The translations under genes and the position numbers were made by a program. A DNA stretch of 39,535 nt. It comes from Prevotella sp. (GTDB lineage: Bacteria > Bacteroidota > Bacteroidia > Bacteroidales > Bacteroidaceae). How positions within the stretch are numbered: the stretch's first letter is position 1; each line of letters opens with the position of its first letter. Location: assembly GCA_017645905.1 (NCBI GenBank), contig JAGCNO010000079.1, forward strand, positions 1 through 39,535, read 5' to 3'. Below the pieces are notes generated by a model that was not told the origin of the DNA, did not search any database, and was given only the letters and a program-made list of their open reading frames with translations. Shown here piece by piece: positions 32,295 through 39,535 of this stretch.

Positions 32295-34727
32295 ATGGCT
32301 GTCTTGAGATATAAAAGACTGTTCGGGATTGTAGCGCTGCTGCTGACGGTGATGACCGTGAGCGGCCAAACGTTCACGCTGAAGGGTCTTGTGACCGATG
32401 ATGAGGGAAATGCCCTGGAGCTGGCTACGGTGAGCGTGGCGTCGCAGGGAAAGCTGACCATGACGAACCTGAAGGGCGAGTACAGCATGACGCTGCAGAG
32501 TGCCGACTCGGTGGTGGTTCGCTTCTCCATGATTGGTTACAAGGCGCGCACCAGGACGCTCTACAAGCCACAGGGCACGCAGACGCTGCGTATTCTGCTC
32601 AGGGCTAACCAGGAGCTGGGCGAGGTGGTCATCACGGAGAAGAAACGTCAGACGGACCAGATGGAGCAGCTTGACCTTACGGAGCTGAAGGGGACGCCTA
32701 CGACGTCGGGTAATGCCGTTGAGGAGCTGGTGCAGCAGCAGGCGGGTGTCTCGACGCACAACGAGTTGAGCAGCCAGTATAATGTGCGTGGCGGCTCTTT
32801 CGACGAGAACTCTGTCTACATCAACAATGTGGAGGTGTATCGTCCCTTGCTCATCCGTAGCGGGCAGCAGGAGGGCCTGTCGGTCATCAATGCGGACATG
32901 GTGGAGCGCGTGGCTTTCTCTTCTGGTGGCTTCTCGGCGAAGTATGGCGACAAGATGTCGTCGGCGCTGGACATCACCTACAAGACGCCGAAGAAGTTTG
33001 AGGCCTCGGCGATGGGAAGCCTGCTCGGAGGAAGTGCCTACGTGGGCATGAGTACCTGGGGGAAGAACAAGTCTCAGAACTCAGCTCTACGCCCTGTCTT
33101 CAGCATGAGTCACGGCCTGCGCTACAAGACCAATCGTTACCTGCTGGGTTCGCTACAAACTACTGGAGAATACAGACCTAATCAGCTTGACTATCAGACG
33201 TATATGATCTTCTCGCCTAACCGCAGATGGACGATTGACGTGCTGGGCAATATCTCGGAGAACCACTATAACTTCAAGCCCAAGGACCGTGAGACATCGT
33301 TTGGCACGATGGAGGACGTGAAGTCATTCCGCGTCTACTTTGATGGTCAGGAGAAGGATATCTTCCGCACGCTCTTTGGAACAGCCTCTATCACCCGCCA
33401 CCTTACTGACTCCATGCACGTGAAGCTGTTGTGGTCGGCCTTCCATACCAAGGAGCAGGAACGCTATGACATTCAGGGACAGTACTGGCTTGACGATACG
33501 CAAAGCTCGGAGCAGCTGGGTGTGGGCACCTATGCCGAACATGCCCGCAACTATCTGACGGCAAACGTTCAGAGCCTTAAGCTGATGTTCAACCGTATGC
33601 TTCGCAAGCATGACATTGAGGCAGGCTTGACCGTGAAGTGGGAGCATATCAAGGAGCAGAGCCGGGAGTATGAGATGCGCGACAGTAGCGGCTATTCTGT
33701 GCCTCATACCGGCGACCGCCTGGACCTTATCTATACGCTCTCCTCGCGGCAGGACATGAAGAGCACTCGACTGGAGGGGTATATACAAGATACGTATAAA
33801 TGGACGTCCTCACGTGGGAGTGAAGAGAGTCATGGGACATTCTACTCGCTGAACTATGGTGTCCGCTTTGCCAACTGGTCGTACAACAAGGAGACCATTG
33901 TCTCTCCGCGTGTGTCACTGGCCATCGTGCCTGGCAGGAATCCCAACCTGACCTATCGCTTTGCCACAGGACTCTACTATCAGGCACCCTTCTACAAGGA
34001 GCTGCGCGACACCATCACCAAGGCTGGAGTAACGGTGGTGAAGCTCAACAACAACATCAAGAGCCAGCGCTCCCTCCAGTTCATTGCTGCTGTTGACTAT
34101 CGCTTCAAGATGATGAACCGCCCCTTCAAGTTCACTGCTGAGGCCTATTTCAAGTCGATGGCCAATCTCATCCCGTATAATGTTCAGAATGTGAAGATTA
34201 CATACTACGGTGAGAACCTCTGCTCAGGCTATGCCGCAGGTCTTGACCTGAAGCTCTTCGGCGAGTTTGTGCCTGGTACAGACTCTTGGGTGACCTTCTC
34301 ACTCATGCGTACTCAGCAGAAGAAGGACGGCGTGTGGCTTCCCATGCCTACTGACCAGCGCTTTGGCCTGAACCTGCACTTCACAGATTATTTCCCTGGC
34401 TCTGACCGCTTTAAGATGACCCTCCGACTGGCCTATGCCGATGGACTGCCCTTTGGTGCTCCCCATCGTGGTATTGACGAGCAGAACTTCCGTGCCCCTG
34501 CCTATAAGCGTGCTGACATTGGTATGAGCTTCCTGGCCTACAAGGGAGTCCGTACTACAGGTGTCAATATCAAGAACGTCTGGCTTGGCCTTGACTGCCT
34601 GAACCTCTTCGGCATCTCAAATGTCAACAGCTACTACTGGGTCACCGATGTGAGCAACCGCCAGTGGGCTGTCCCTAACTATCTCACTGGCAGACAGATA
34701 AACGGAAAGGTCATCGTGGAACTGTAA
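32295..34727 (+). CDS. TonB-dependent receptor with carboxypeptidase-regulatory-like N-domain
   Basis: An 810-residue outer-membrane receptor. The signal peptide ends near VSGQT. A regulatory-like beta domain (about 27-108, FTLKGLVTDDEGNALELATV) is followed by a plug (about 125-240, SSQYNVRGGSFDENSVYINN and FSAKYGDKMSSALDITY) and a barrel with an aromatic-poor but strand-like end (GRQINGKVIVEL). It is shorter than SusC proteins, lacks their signature motifs, and has no SusD partner, so it probably takes up a metal complex, vitamin or other small ligand; the ligand is unknown. The start ATG at 32295 gives a normal signal peptide (MAVLRYKRLFGIVALLLTV). The gene 21 bp downstream (TerB-DnaJ) is likely in the same transcript. 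Confidence 0.92.
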   Translation: MAVLRYKRLFGIVALLLTVMTVSGQTFTLKGLVTDDEGNALELATVSVASQGKLTMTNLKGEYSMTLQSADSVVVRFSMIGYKARTRTLYKPQGTQTLRILLRANQELGEVVITEKKRQTDQMEQLDLTELKGTPTTSGNAVEELVQQQAGVSTHNELSSQYNVRGGSFDENSVYINNVEVYRPLLIRSGQQEGLSVINADMVERVAFSSGGFSAKYGDKMSSALDITYKTPKKFEASAMGSLLGGSAYVGMSTWGKNKSQNSALRPVFSMSHGLRYKTNRYLLGSLQTTGEYRPNQLDYQTYMIFSPNRRWTIDVLGNISENHYNFKPKDRETSFGTMEDVKSFRVYFDGQEKDIFRTLFGTASITRHLTDSMHVKLLWSAFHTKEQERYDIQGQYWLDDTQSSEQLGVGTYAEHARNYLTANVQSLKLMFNRMLRKHDIEAGLTVKWEHIKEQSREYEMRDSSGYSVPHTGDRLDLIYTLSSRQDMKSTRLEGYIQDTYKWTSSRGSEESHGTFYSLNYGVRFANWSYNKETIVSPRVSLAIVPGRNPNLTYRFATGLYYQAPFYKELRDTITKAGVTVVKLNNNIKSQRSLQFIAAVDYRFKMMNRPFKFTAEAYFKSMANLIPYNVQNVKITYYGENLCSGYAAGLDLKLFGEFVPGTDSWVTFSLMRTQQKKDGVWLPMPTDQRFGLNLHFTDYFPGSDRFKMTLRLAYADGLPFGAPHRGIDEQNFRAPAYKRADIGMSFLAYKGVRTTGVNIKNVWLGLDCLNLFGISNVNSYYWVTDVSNRQWAVPNYLTGRQINGKVIVEL

Positions 34728-34748
34728 CTCCTTTAATTCCTTTAGTCT

Positions 34749-35546
34749 ATGGCATTCGGAAAGTGGATTGGTGGCTACCTGGGATGGAGCGCTTTTGGCC
34801 CAATAGGGGCACTCATAGGATTCATTGTCGGCACGATATTTGATGCTGCTACCGAGGGTAATGGCACCCAACGGCTGGAGGGCAGCAGTGGCACTTATAC
34901 AGGTAGTACGAGGACCAGCAGCTCACGCACCAGAGAGGGCAACCGTAACAGTTTCCTCATCTCCATGCTGGTGTTGGCAGCTTATATCATCCGTGCTGAT
35001 GGTCGGGTGATGCACAGTGAGATGGAGGTGGTGCGAAACATGCTCAGGCAGAACTTCGGCGAGAGTGGGGCACAGCAGGGAGAGGAGATTCTTCGTCAGC
35101 TCTTTGAGGAGGAGAAACGTATGGGCCGTCAGCAGTTCCGTCAGAAGATTCAGGCCAGCTGTCAGCAGATAGTAGCCCACATGGACTACAGCGGTCGTCT
35201 GCAGTTGCTCAACTTCCTGGTGATGATTGCCCAGGCCGATGGCTACCTGCCTCAGTCGGAGGTAAATGCCCTCAAGGAGGTGGCCCAGTGGCTTCAGATG
35301 CCTGCCTCAGAGATTGACTCCATGCTCCACCTGCAGGGCGACTCTTTAGAGGATGCCTATAAGGTCCTTGGACTCACTCCCCAAGCCACTGACGAGGAGG
35401 TTAAGAAGGCCTATCGCAAACTGGCTCTGGAACACCATCCTGACCGTGTGGCCAAGCTTGGTGAGGATGTCCGTAAGGCAGCCGAAAAGAAGTTCCAGGA
35501 AATCAACGCCGCCAAGGAAAGGATTTACAAGGCAAGAGGCCTGTAA
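34749..35546 (+). CDS. TerB-DnaJ domain protein (DjlA-like co-chaperone)
   Basis: A 265-residue protein. The N-terminus has a glycine-rich hydrophobic stretch (about 5-33, [20 protein letters not shown]) that may anchor it in the membrane. A Ser/Thr/Arg-rich linker follows, then a TerB-like helical domain (about 67-185, two repeats of the type [14 protein letters not shown] and [14 protein letters not shown] with their conserved Asp-Gly). The C-terminus is a J-domain (about 199-262) with the HPD motif in [12 protein letters not shown]. This order matches DjlA-type co-chaperones, which stimulate DnaK ATPase. It follows the TonB receptor closely and converges with the FGGY kinase, with only 6 bp between stops. 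Confidence 0.9.
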   Translation: MAFGKWIGGYLGWSAFGPIGALIGFIVGTIFDAATEGNGTQRLEGSSGTYTGSTRTSSSRTREGNRNSFLISMLVLAAYIIRADGRVMHSEMEVVRNMLRQNFGESGAQQGEEILRQLFEEEKRMGRQQFRQKIQASCQQIVAHMDYSGRLQLLNFLVMIAQADGYLPQSEVNALKEVAQWLQMPASEIDSMLHLQGDSLEDAYKVLGLTPQATDEEVKKAYRKLALEHHPDRVAKLGEDVRKAAEKKFQEINAAKERIYKARGL

Positions 35547-35576
35547 ATTCGTTTAATTCGTCAAATTCGTGGTTAG
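35547..35576. repeat. ATTCGT-type repeat between convergent gene ends
   Basis: Three spaced ATTCGT motifs with the text AATTCGTCAAATTCGTGG, related to the cluster at 28638-28831. It begins next to the TerB-DnaJ stop, and on the minus strand it encodes the last residues (TNLTN) and stop codon of the FGGY kinase. Confidence 0.8.
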
Positions 35577-37070
35577 TTGTTGTACGGCCCTCAGCCATCC
35601 GGCATAGAGGGCTTCGTGGTTGTCGTTTCCAGGAGCAAATACTTGTGTGACCTTGCGCAGGGGGTTTACTTCCTCGAAAGATTTCCAAAGGCCGGTAGCG
35701 AAGCCGCACATGATAGCTGCGCCAAGGGCAGAAGCATCCTCCACCTCGGTACATACGACGGGCGTCTGCAGGAGGTCGGCCTGTAGTTGCATGAGCAGCT
35801 GATTCTTCGTAGGGCCACCGTCGGCAGCAATCTCTTTTAGTGTCGTTCCTGTGGCGTGGGTCATCGCGTCTACCAAGTCTTTTATCTGCAAGGCTATCGA
35901 CTCAAGGGCGGCACGAAGGAAGTGGGCACGCGTCGTAGCGAAGGTAAGGCCAAAGACAGCTCCCCGAACATCGCTTTTCCACCAAGGGGCACCTAAGCCG
36001 CTAAAGGCAGGCACGATATAAACCCCTCCCGAAGACTCCACGCTTCGGGCCTCGGCCTCCATATCGCGAGGATGAGCCACCATCTTCATCTGGTCGGCAA
36101 GCCACTTCAAGGTTGCTCCCGTGCTGTAGATATTTCCTTCGTAACCATAATAGTGATTGCCCATAGCCGAGAAGGCCACGCTGGTAACAAGACCCTTGGG
36201 AGCGGGTAGGGGAGTCGTGCCGATGTTCACCATCACGCTGGAGCCTGTGCCGTAGGTCACCTTTCCCATGCCCTCGGCGAAGCACATCTGTCCCACGAGG
36301 GCACCGTGACTGTCGCCCAGTACGCCCGCAATCTTGATGGGCTCAGGGAAGAGTCCCTCGACGGTTGTCTCACCATAGACGGCATCGCAGGGCAGCACCT
36401 GGGGCATCATTGTGCGAGGTATGCGGAAGAGGCGCAGCAGGTCGTCGTCCCACTCCATCGTATGGATGTTGAAGAGCATGGTGCGCGAGGCGTTCGTCGT
36501 GTCTGTAGCATGCACTTTTCCATTGGTGAGTTTCCAGATGAGCCAGGTGTCAATGGTTCCCATCAGCAGGTCGCCACGCTCAGCAGCCTCACGAGCATCA
36601 GGAATATTGTCAAGCAGCCAAGTCACGCCCGAAGCCGAGAAATTGGGGTCGATGAGCAGACCGGCACGCTCCATAACTAACGGACCGTAGCCCTCAGCTT
36701 GCAGACGGGTGCAGAGGTCTCGCCCTCGGGTGTCCTGCCACACTACAGCCTTCGCAATAGGACGCCCCGTATGGCGGTTCCACACTACAGCCGTCTCCCG
36801 CTGGTTGGTGATGGAGATTGAGAGTTGAAGATTGGAGATTGGAGATTCTTGCTCCGCATGGCTATGCAAGCGTCTTATGACCTCCACCGTATTCTGATAG
36901 ATTTCCTCTGCGTCGTGCTCCACCCATCCTTCCTGGGGGTAATACTGCCGGTGCTCCTTGTCTGCGCGGGCCAGCAACTGGAACGGGCTGACACCAGCGT
37001 CTGCCCCTACGCCGAAGAGCATGGCCTTCGTGGCGCTCGTGCTCTGGTCAATGGCAATGATGTATCTCAT
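35553..37070 (-). CDS. FGGY-family carbohydrate kinase, glycerol-kinase-like with altered pocket
   Basis: A 505-residue cytoplasmic kinase. Overall it follows GlpK closely: IAIDQSTSATKAML, the ITNQRETAVVWNRHTGRP motif with the substrate-binding Arg-Glu, VVWQDTR, GTIDTWLIWKLTNGKVHATD, NASRTMLFNIHT, and VPAFSGLGAPWWKSDVRGAV. ATP-site text IAADGGPTKNQLLMQ is present. Against E. coli GlpK (from memory), the catalytic Asp is kept but GDQQAA reads GDSHGA, the glycerol contact Tyr135 (IDPYFS) is Asn (IDPNFS), and Phe270 (TGCFMLMN) is Ser (TGSSVMVN). A phosphorylated polyol or sugar other than glycerol is therefore possible. Residues around PISNLQLSISITN before the NQRE motif are encoded by a simple repeat. 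It has its own promoter. Confidence 0.85.
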   Translation of the reverse strand: MRYIIAIDQSTSATKAMLFGVGADAGVSPFQLLARADKEHRQYYPQEGWVEHDAEEIYQNTVEVIRRLHSHAEQESPISNLQLSISITNQRETAVVWNRHTGRPIAKAVVWQDTRGRDLCTRLQAEGYGPLVMERAGLLIDPNFSASGVTWLLDNIPDAREAAERGDLLMGTIDTWLIWKLTNGKVHATDTTNASRTMLFNIHTMEWDDDLLRLFRIPRTMMPQVLPCDAVYGETTVEGLFPEPIKIAGVLGDSHGALVGQMCFAEGMGKVTYGTGSSVMVNIGTTPLPAPKGLVTSVAFSAMGNHYYGYEGNIYSTGATLKWLADQMKMVAHPRDMEAEARSVESSGGVYIVPAFSGLGAPWWKSDVRGAVFGLTFATTRAHFLRAALESIALQIKDLVDAMTHATGTTLKEIAADGGPTKNQLLMQLQADLLQTPVVCTEVEDASALGAAIMCGFATGLWKSFEEVNPLRKVTQVFAPGNDNHEALYAGWLRAVQQLTTNLTN

Positions 37071-37092
37071 GTGCTTTCTGTTTTAGGTGGTG

Positions 37093-37124
37093 CAAAGATA
37101 AGCCTTTTCCGTCAGTTACACAAA
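37093..37124 (-). promoter_or_regulatory. Promoter of the FGGY kinase gene
   Basis: Minus strand: TTTG (37121-37124), a 20-bp spacer, TATCTTTG (37093-37100). All fixed bases match. The leader is about 15 nt. Confidence 0.78.
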
Positions 37125-37197
37125 CTATTTATGAATATTTTTGTTTGTTCGAGGAAAGGAGTCGGTCTACCCACAAATGAAGCCCTATCTTCTCTCT

Positions 37198-37307
37198 GAG
37201 AAAAAGCCGTTCTTTCTACCAGAAAAAGCCGTTTATTCTCATAGAAAAAGCCGTTTATTCTCATAGAAAAAGCCGTTCTTTCTACCAGAGAAAGCCGTTC
37301 TTTCTAA
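37198..37307. repeat. 22-bp tandem repeat array, five units
   Basis: Five exact 22-bp units with core AGAAAAAGCCGTTCTTTCT; two internal units have TTTATTCT in place of TTCTTTCT. The orientation is the same as at 6392 and 17090. Confidence 0.9.
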
Positions 37308-37353
37308 ATCATGGCAGCATGAGCCTGTATAGGAGGAATGCTGAATGGAGGGC

Positions 37354-37389
37354 ACAACAAAAGAGAGGGCGTTTCGTAACGTCCTCTCT
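37354..37389 (-). terminator. Rho-independent terminator of tRNA-Arg
   Basis: Minus strand: AGAGAGG and CCTCTCT (7 bp), one mismatch, then CGTT/AACG, closing the loop ACGA, followed by TTTTGTTGT. Confidence 0.78.
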
Positions 37390-37395
37390 TCTTCG

Positions 37396-37469
37396 TGACT
37401 CCCGCGGGATTCAAACCCACAACCTTCTGATCCGTAGTCAGATGCTCTATTCAGTTGAGCTAGGGAGCC
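37396..37469 (-). tRNA. tRNA-Arg (ACG)
   Basis: On the minus strand the acceptor GGCTCCC pairs with GGGAGTC. The anticodon stem TCTGA/TCAGA holds the loop CTACGGA with anticodon ACG. The T arm is GTGGG-TTTGAAT-CCCGC. The discriminator is A and CCA is absent. Confidence 0.96.
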
Positions 37470-37490
37470 TCCGTTCTTGTTTTGCGGGTG

Positions 37491-37522
37491 CAAAGGTACG
37501 GAGTTTTTCCGAACCCACCAAA
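37491..37522 (-). promoter_or_regulatory. Promoter of tRNA-Arg
   Basis: Minus strand: TTTG (37519-37522), a 20-bp spacer starting GTGGGTTC, then TACCTTTG (37491-37498) and CACCCGCAAAA. Confidence 0.82.
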
Positions 37523-37608
37523 TTTTTTAGCTATTTTTTAATAAAGGAATATAAACGAATGGAGAACAGTTAAAGGATGTTATTAACGAAAACTTTTTCC
37601 CCGAAATA

Positions 37609-37640
37609 TTTCTCCAGTTCAAAAAAAGTATTTACCTTTG
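37609..37640 (+). promoter_or_regulatory. Promoter of tRNA-Asp
   Basis: TTTC (37609-37612), a 20-bp spacer, TACCTTTG (37633-37640), then CACCCGCAAAA, the same start-site sequence as at tRNA-Arg. Confidence 0.75.
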
Positions 37641-37667
37641 CACCCGCAAAACAGAAAAGAGGTCTTT

Positions 37668-37741
37668 GGTGCGTTAGTTCAGTAGGTTAGAATGCCTGCC
37701 TGTCACGCAGGAGGTCACGAGTTCGAATCTCGTACGCACCG
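37668..37741 (+). tRNA. tRNA-Asp (GTC)
   Basis: The acceptor GGTGCGT pairs with ACGCACC. The anticodon stem CCTGC/GCAGG holds the loop CTGTCAC with anticodon GTC. The T arm is ACGAG-TTCGAAT-CTCGT. The discriminator is G, as expected for Asp. Confidence 0.97.
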
Positions 37742-37753
37742 CTTCTTAAGCGA

Positions 37754-37791
37754 ATCACGGAAACAGCTGAAAAGTGTTTCCGTGATTTTTT
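37754..37791 (+). terminator. Rho-independent terminator after tRNA-Asp
   Basis: An 11-bp stem ATCACGGAAAC / GTTTCCGTGAT with an 11-nt loop and a run of T. On the minus strand the same stem follows the mutS2 stop codon but lacks a good T-run, so it serves mainly tRNA-Asp. Confidence 0.85.
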
Positions 37792-37796
37792 GTATA

Positions 37797-39535
37797 TTAG
37801 CCAATATCGACAACGGTGATGCCTGCCCCGCCAAACTGTACGTGCTCGTCTCGACAGGAGATGACGGCAGGATTGGTACGCAGGTACTGGCGGATGAGCT
37901 GTCGCAGGATGCCGCTGCCCGTTCCGTGAAGGATGCGCACGCGACTCATGCCCACGAGAATCGCATCGTCTATGAAGTACATCACGGCATTGACGGCCTC
38001 ATCGCCACGCATGCCTCGCACATCAAGGTCTTGGCGGAAACTGTACTTGCGTTCGTCGATGGCCTCACGGGTACTGCGCGAGAACTGATGAGCGTTCAGG
38101 CTGGAGTGGTCATTAGCGATGGTTTGGGAATTGGCATTTGAGGATGGCGAATTGTTGTTTGAGGCTTCAGGCTCGGCAGCTTCCAAACGCTCCAGACGCA
38201 TCTTTGTACGCATGTCGCCAAAGATGACCGTAGCCATCTTGCCCTCAATCTTCTCGATGGTGCCAATGCTCGTCAGACCCTTTATGCGCACAGAATCTCC
38301 TGTGTTGAGTGGTAATGACTGAGTTGTCGCAGGGGTGCCTCGTGTCTTAAGGTTATCTCTCACCTCTCCGCCCTCACTTCTCACCTCTCCCTTCTCCTTC
38401 TTCCTCTCCGCCTTCCTCTTCTTGCGCTCTTCTATCTGGCGCATCTTCCGCTCTATCTTTTCGTCGGTGGCTTTCTGGTCTATGTCGCTTATTTCCTGAC
38501 GGAAGGCCTCCATTTCCTCACGTATACGACGCGTGGCTTCACGTTCGGCCTGCTGCTCACGTATTTCACGAATAGCGTTCTCTATCTTCTTGTTGGCTTC
38601 GTTTAGCAGCTCGTCGGCCTGTTCCTTGGCCTTCTGAAGAATGGCCTTGCGCTCACGCTCCAGCTCCTCGATGTCAGCCTCCAGTCGCTCGCCGCTGGCT
38701 GCAAGGCGTTTCTCGTGCTGGTGGATGGTCTGGCGTTTACCTTCCCAGTAACGCTTGTCTCGAACAATGTCCTGCAGGTACTTATCGCTCTGTATGTAGT
38801 CGCGGCCTACGATGTCGCTTGCGTCCTGAATGACTTCCTCGGGAAGGCCCGTCTTGCGGGCAATCTCGATGGCGAAGCTGCTGCCCGGCTGTCCGATGCT
38901 GAGTTGGAAGAGGGCTCGCATTTCGTTGCGGTCGTAGAGCATGGCTCCGTTCACTACGCCTTCATGATCGTCGGCAAAGTGCTTCAGGTTCTGATAGTGG
39001 GTGGTGATGACGCCGAAGGTCTTCTTCTTCCAGAACTGCTTCAGCACGGCCTCGGCAATGGCACCGCCGATGGTGGGCTCCGTACCGCCGCCAAACTCAT
39101 CGATGAGCAGCAGCGTGTGCTCGTCGCAGTTTCGCATCATCTGCTTCATGTTCATCAGGTGGCTCGAGTAGGTCGAGAGGTCGTCCTCGATGCTCTGCTC
39201 GTCGCCGATGTCAATCATGATGTTGCGGAACAGGCCGCAGGTGCTCCGCTCTCCCATAGGAATGGGCAATCCGCATTGGAGCATGTACTGCAGCAGTCCC
39301 ACGGTCTTCAGGCACACCGACTTGCCGCCAGCATTAGGGCCGGAGATGATGAGGAGTTGAGAAAGCTCGATGTCCAGCGGTACGACTTGCTTCCCCTGCT
39401 TCTCCAGCGATTTGGCCAGCAATGGGTGCACGGCGCGTATCCAGTCAATATGCGGCTTGTCGATGATGGTCGGCACAATAGCTTTCATCGTCTCTGCCAG
39501 GCGAGCCTTAGCCTGTATGAGGTCTATGGAGCCCA
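37797..39535 (-). CDS. mutS2: MutS2-family ATPase with Smr domain, partial (N-terminus outside window)
   Basis: A MutS-like ATPase acting on branched DNA or on collided ribosomes in the species studied. The frame is open through the right edge (upstream residues read GSIDLIQAKARLAET), so the start is outside; about 579 residues are visible. The Walker A is SGPNAGGKS and the Walker B LLLIDEFGGGTEP, followed by TTHYQNLKHFA. A long charged coiled coil comes next (about 270-375 of the visible part), then a KOW-like segment (SVRIKGLTSIGTIEKIEGKM, shown up to 20 residues). The C-terminus is an Smr domain with LDVRGMRGDEAV and ILHGTGSGILR. Two low-complexity segments (GEVRSEGGEVR and NNNSPSSNANSQT) look like repeat insertions at domain borders. 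The family call is certain. Confidence 0.95.
   Translation of the reverse strand, partial: GSIDLIQAKARLAETMKAIVPTIIDKPHIDWIRAVHPLLAKSLEKQGKQVVPLDIELSQLLIISGPNAGGKSVCLKTVGLLQYMLQCGLPIPMGERSTCGLFRNIMIDIGDEQSIEDDLSTYSSHLMNMKQMMRNCDEHTLLLIDEFGGGTEPTIGGAIAEAVLKQFWKKKTFGVITTHYQNLKHFADDHEGVVNGAMLYDRNEMRALFQLSIGQPGSSFAIEIARKTGLPEEVIQDASDIVGRDYIQSDKYLQDIVRDKRYWEGKRQTIHQHEKRLAASGERLEADIEELERERKAILQKAKEQADELLNEANKKIENAIREIREQQAEREATRRIREEMEAFRQEISDIDQKATDEKIERKMRQIEERKKRKAERKKEKGEVRSEGGEVRDNLKTRGTPATTQSLPLNTGDSVRIKGLTSIGTIEKIEGKMATVIFGDMRTKMRLERLEAAEPEASNNNSPSSNANSQTIANDHSSLNAHQFSRSTREAIDERKYSFRQDLDVRGMRGDEAVNAVMYFIDDAILVGMSRVRILHGTGSGILRQLIRQYLRTNPAVISCRDEHVQFGGAGITVVDIG

Larger units (their letters stand above)
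37071..37395. other. Intergenic region between the FGGY kinase and tRNA-Arg
   Basis: These 325 bp hold no supportable gene. They contain the kinase promoter (37093-37124), a five-unit 22-bp array (37198-37307), and the tRNA-Arg terminator (37354-37389). Confidence 0.75.

Overview
The window looks like a chromosome segment from a member of the Bacteroidales, most likely Prevotellaceae. The support is two SusC/SusD pairs, a GldE homologue, lipoproteins with Bacteroidetes-style signal peptides, dockerin-tagged secreted proteins, and promoters of the Bacteroidetes type (TTTG, 19-20 bp, TAnnTTTG) in front of tRNA and protein genes. Shine-Dalgarno sequences are not prominent.

Layout. Positions 1-16917 (minus strand) hold one long operon-like block read right to left: FAS1 lipoprotein, SusC, SusD, FAS1 lipoprotein, FAS1 lipoprotein, SusC, SusD (the last one cut by the window edge). 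A good promoter lies at 16961-16992 with a 10-bp inverted repeat (16999-17034) just upstream. Upstream of it, also on the minus strand, are a 983-residue secreted protein and a 1559-residue rhamnogalacturonan lyase-like (PL11) protein, both ending in two dockerin-type EF-hand repeats. Together this suggests a polysaccharide-utilisation locus for a pectic (rhamnogalacturonan-like) substrate: a secreted lyase cuts, SusD and FAS1 lipoproteins bind at the surface, and SusC imports. Both SusC genes overlap the end of a FAS1 gene, which suggests co-translation of the partners.

Positions 25483-32294 (plus strand) hold tRNA-Cys, a RHH antitoxin/YafQ-type toxin pair, GDP-mannose pyrophosphorylase and GDP-mannose 4,6-dehydratase (the route towards GDP-fucose), a tRNA cluster Gly-Leu-Leu-Gly, a conserved-looking unknown gene, a short SSB, GldE, and about 620 bp without a gene that contains a large palindromic element. 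Positions 32295-37070 hold an orphan TonB-dependent receptor, a TerB-DnaJ protein, and a convergent FGGY kinase close to glycerol kinase but with changed pocket residues. The right end has divergent tRNA-Arg and tRNA-Asp and a MutS2 gene cut by the edge.

The most unusual theme is short repeats invading gene borders and reading frames. (1) Two inverted pairs of GC-rich elements straddle a start codon; one member follows the previous gene's stop codon and the other encodes the end of a lipoprotein signal peptide. (2) A 22-bp-period repeat occurs as 2, 5, 4 and 5 units at four intergenic places. (3) Other simple repeats form the C-terminus of ManC and of the FGGY kinase, internal segments of the kinase and MutS2, and the leader of gldE.
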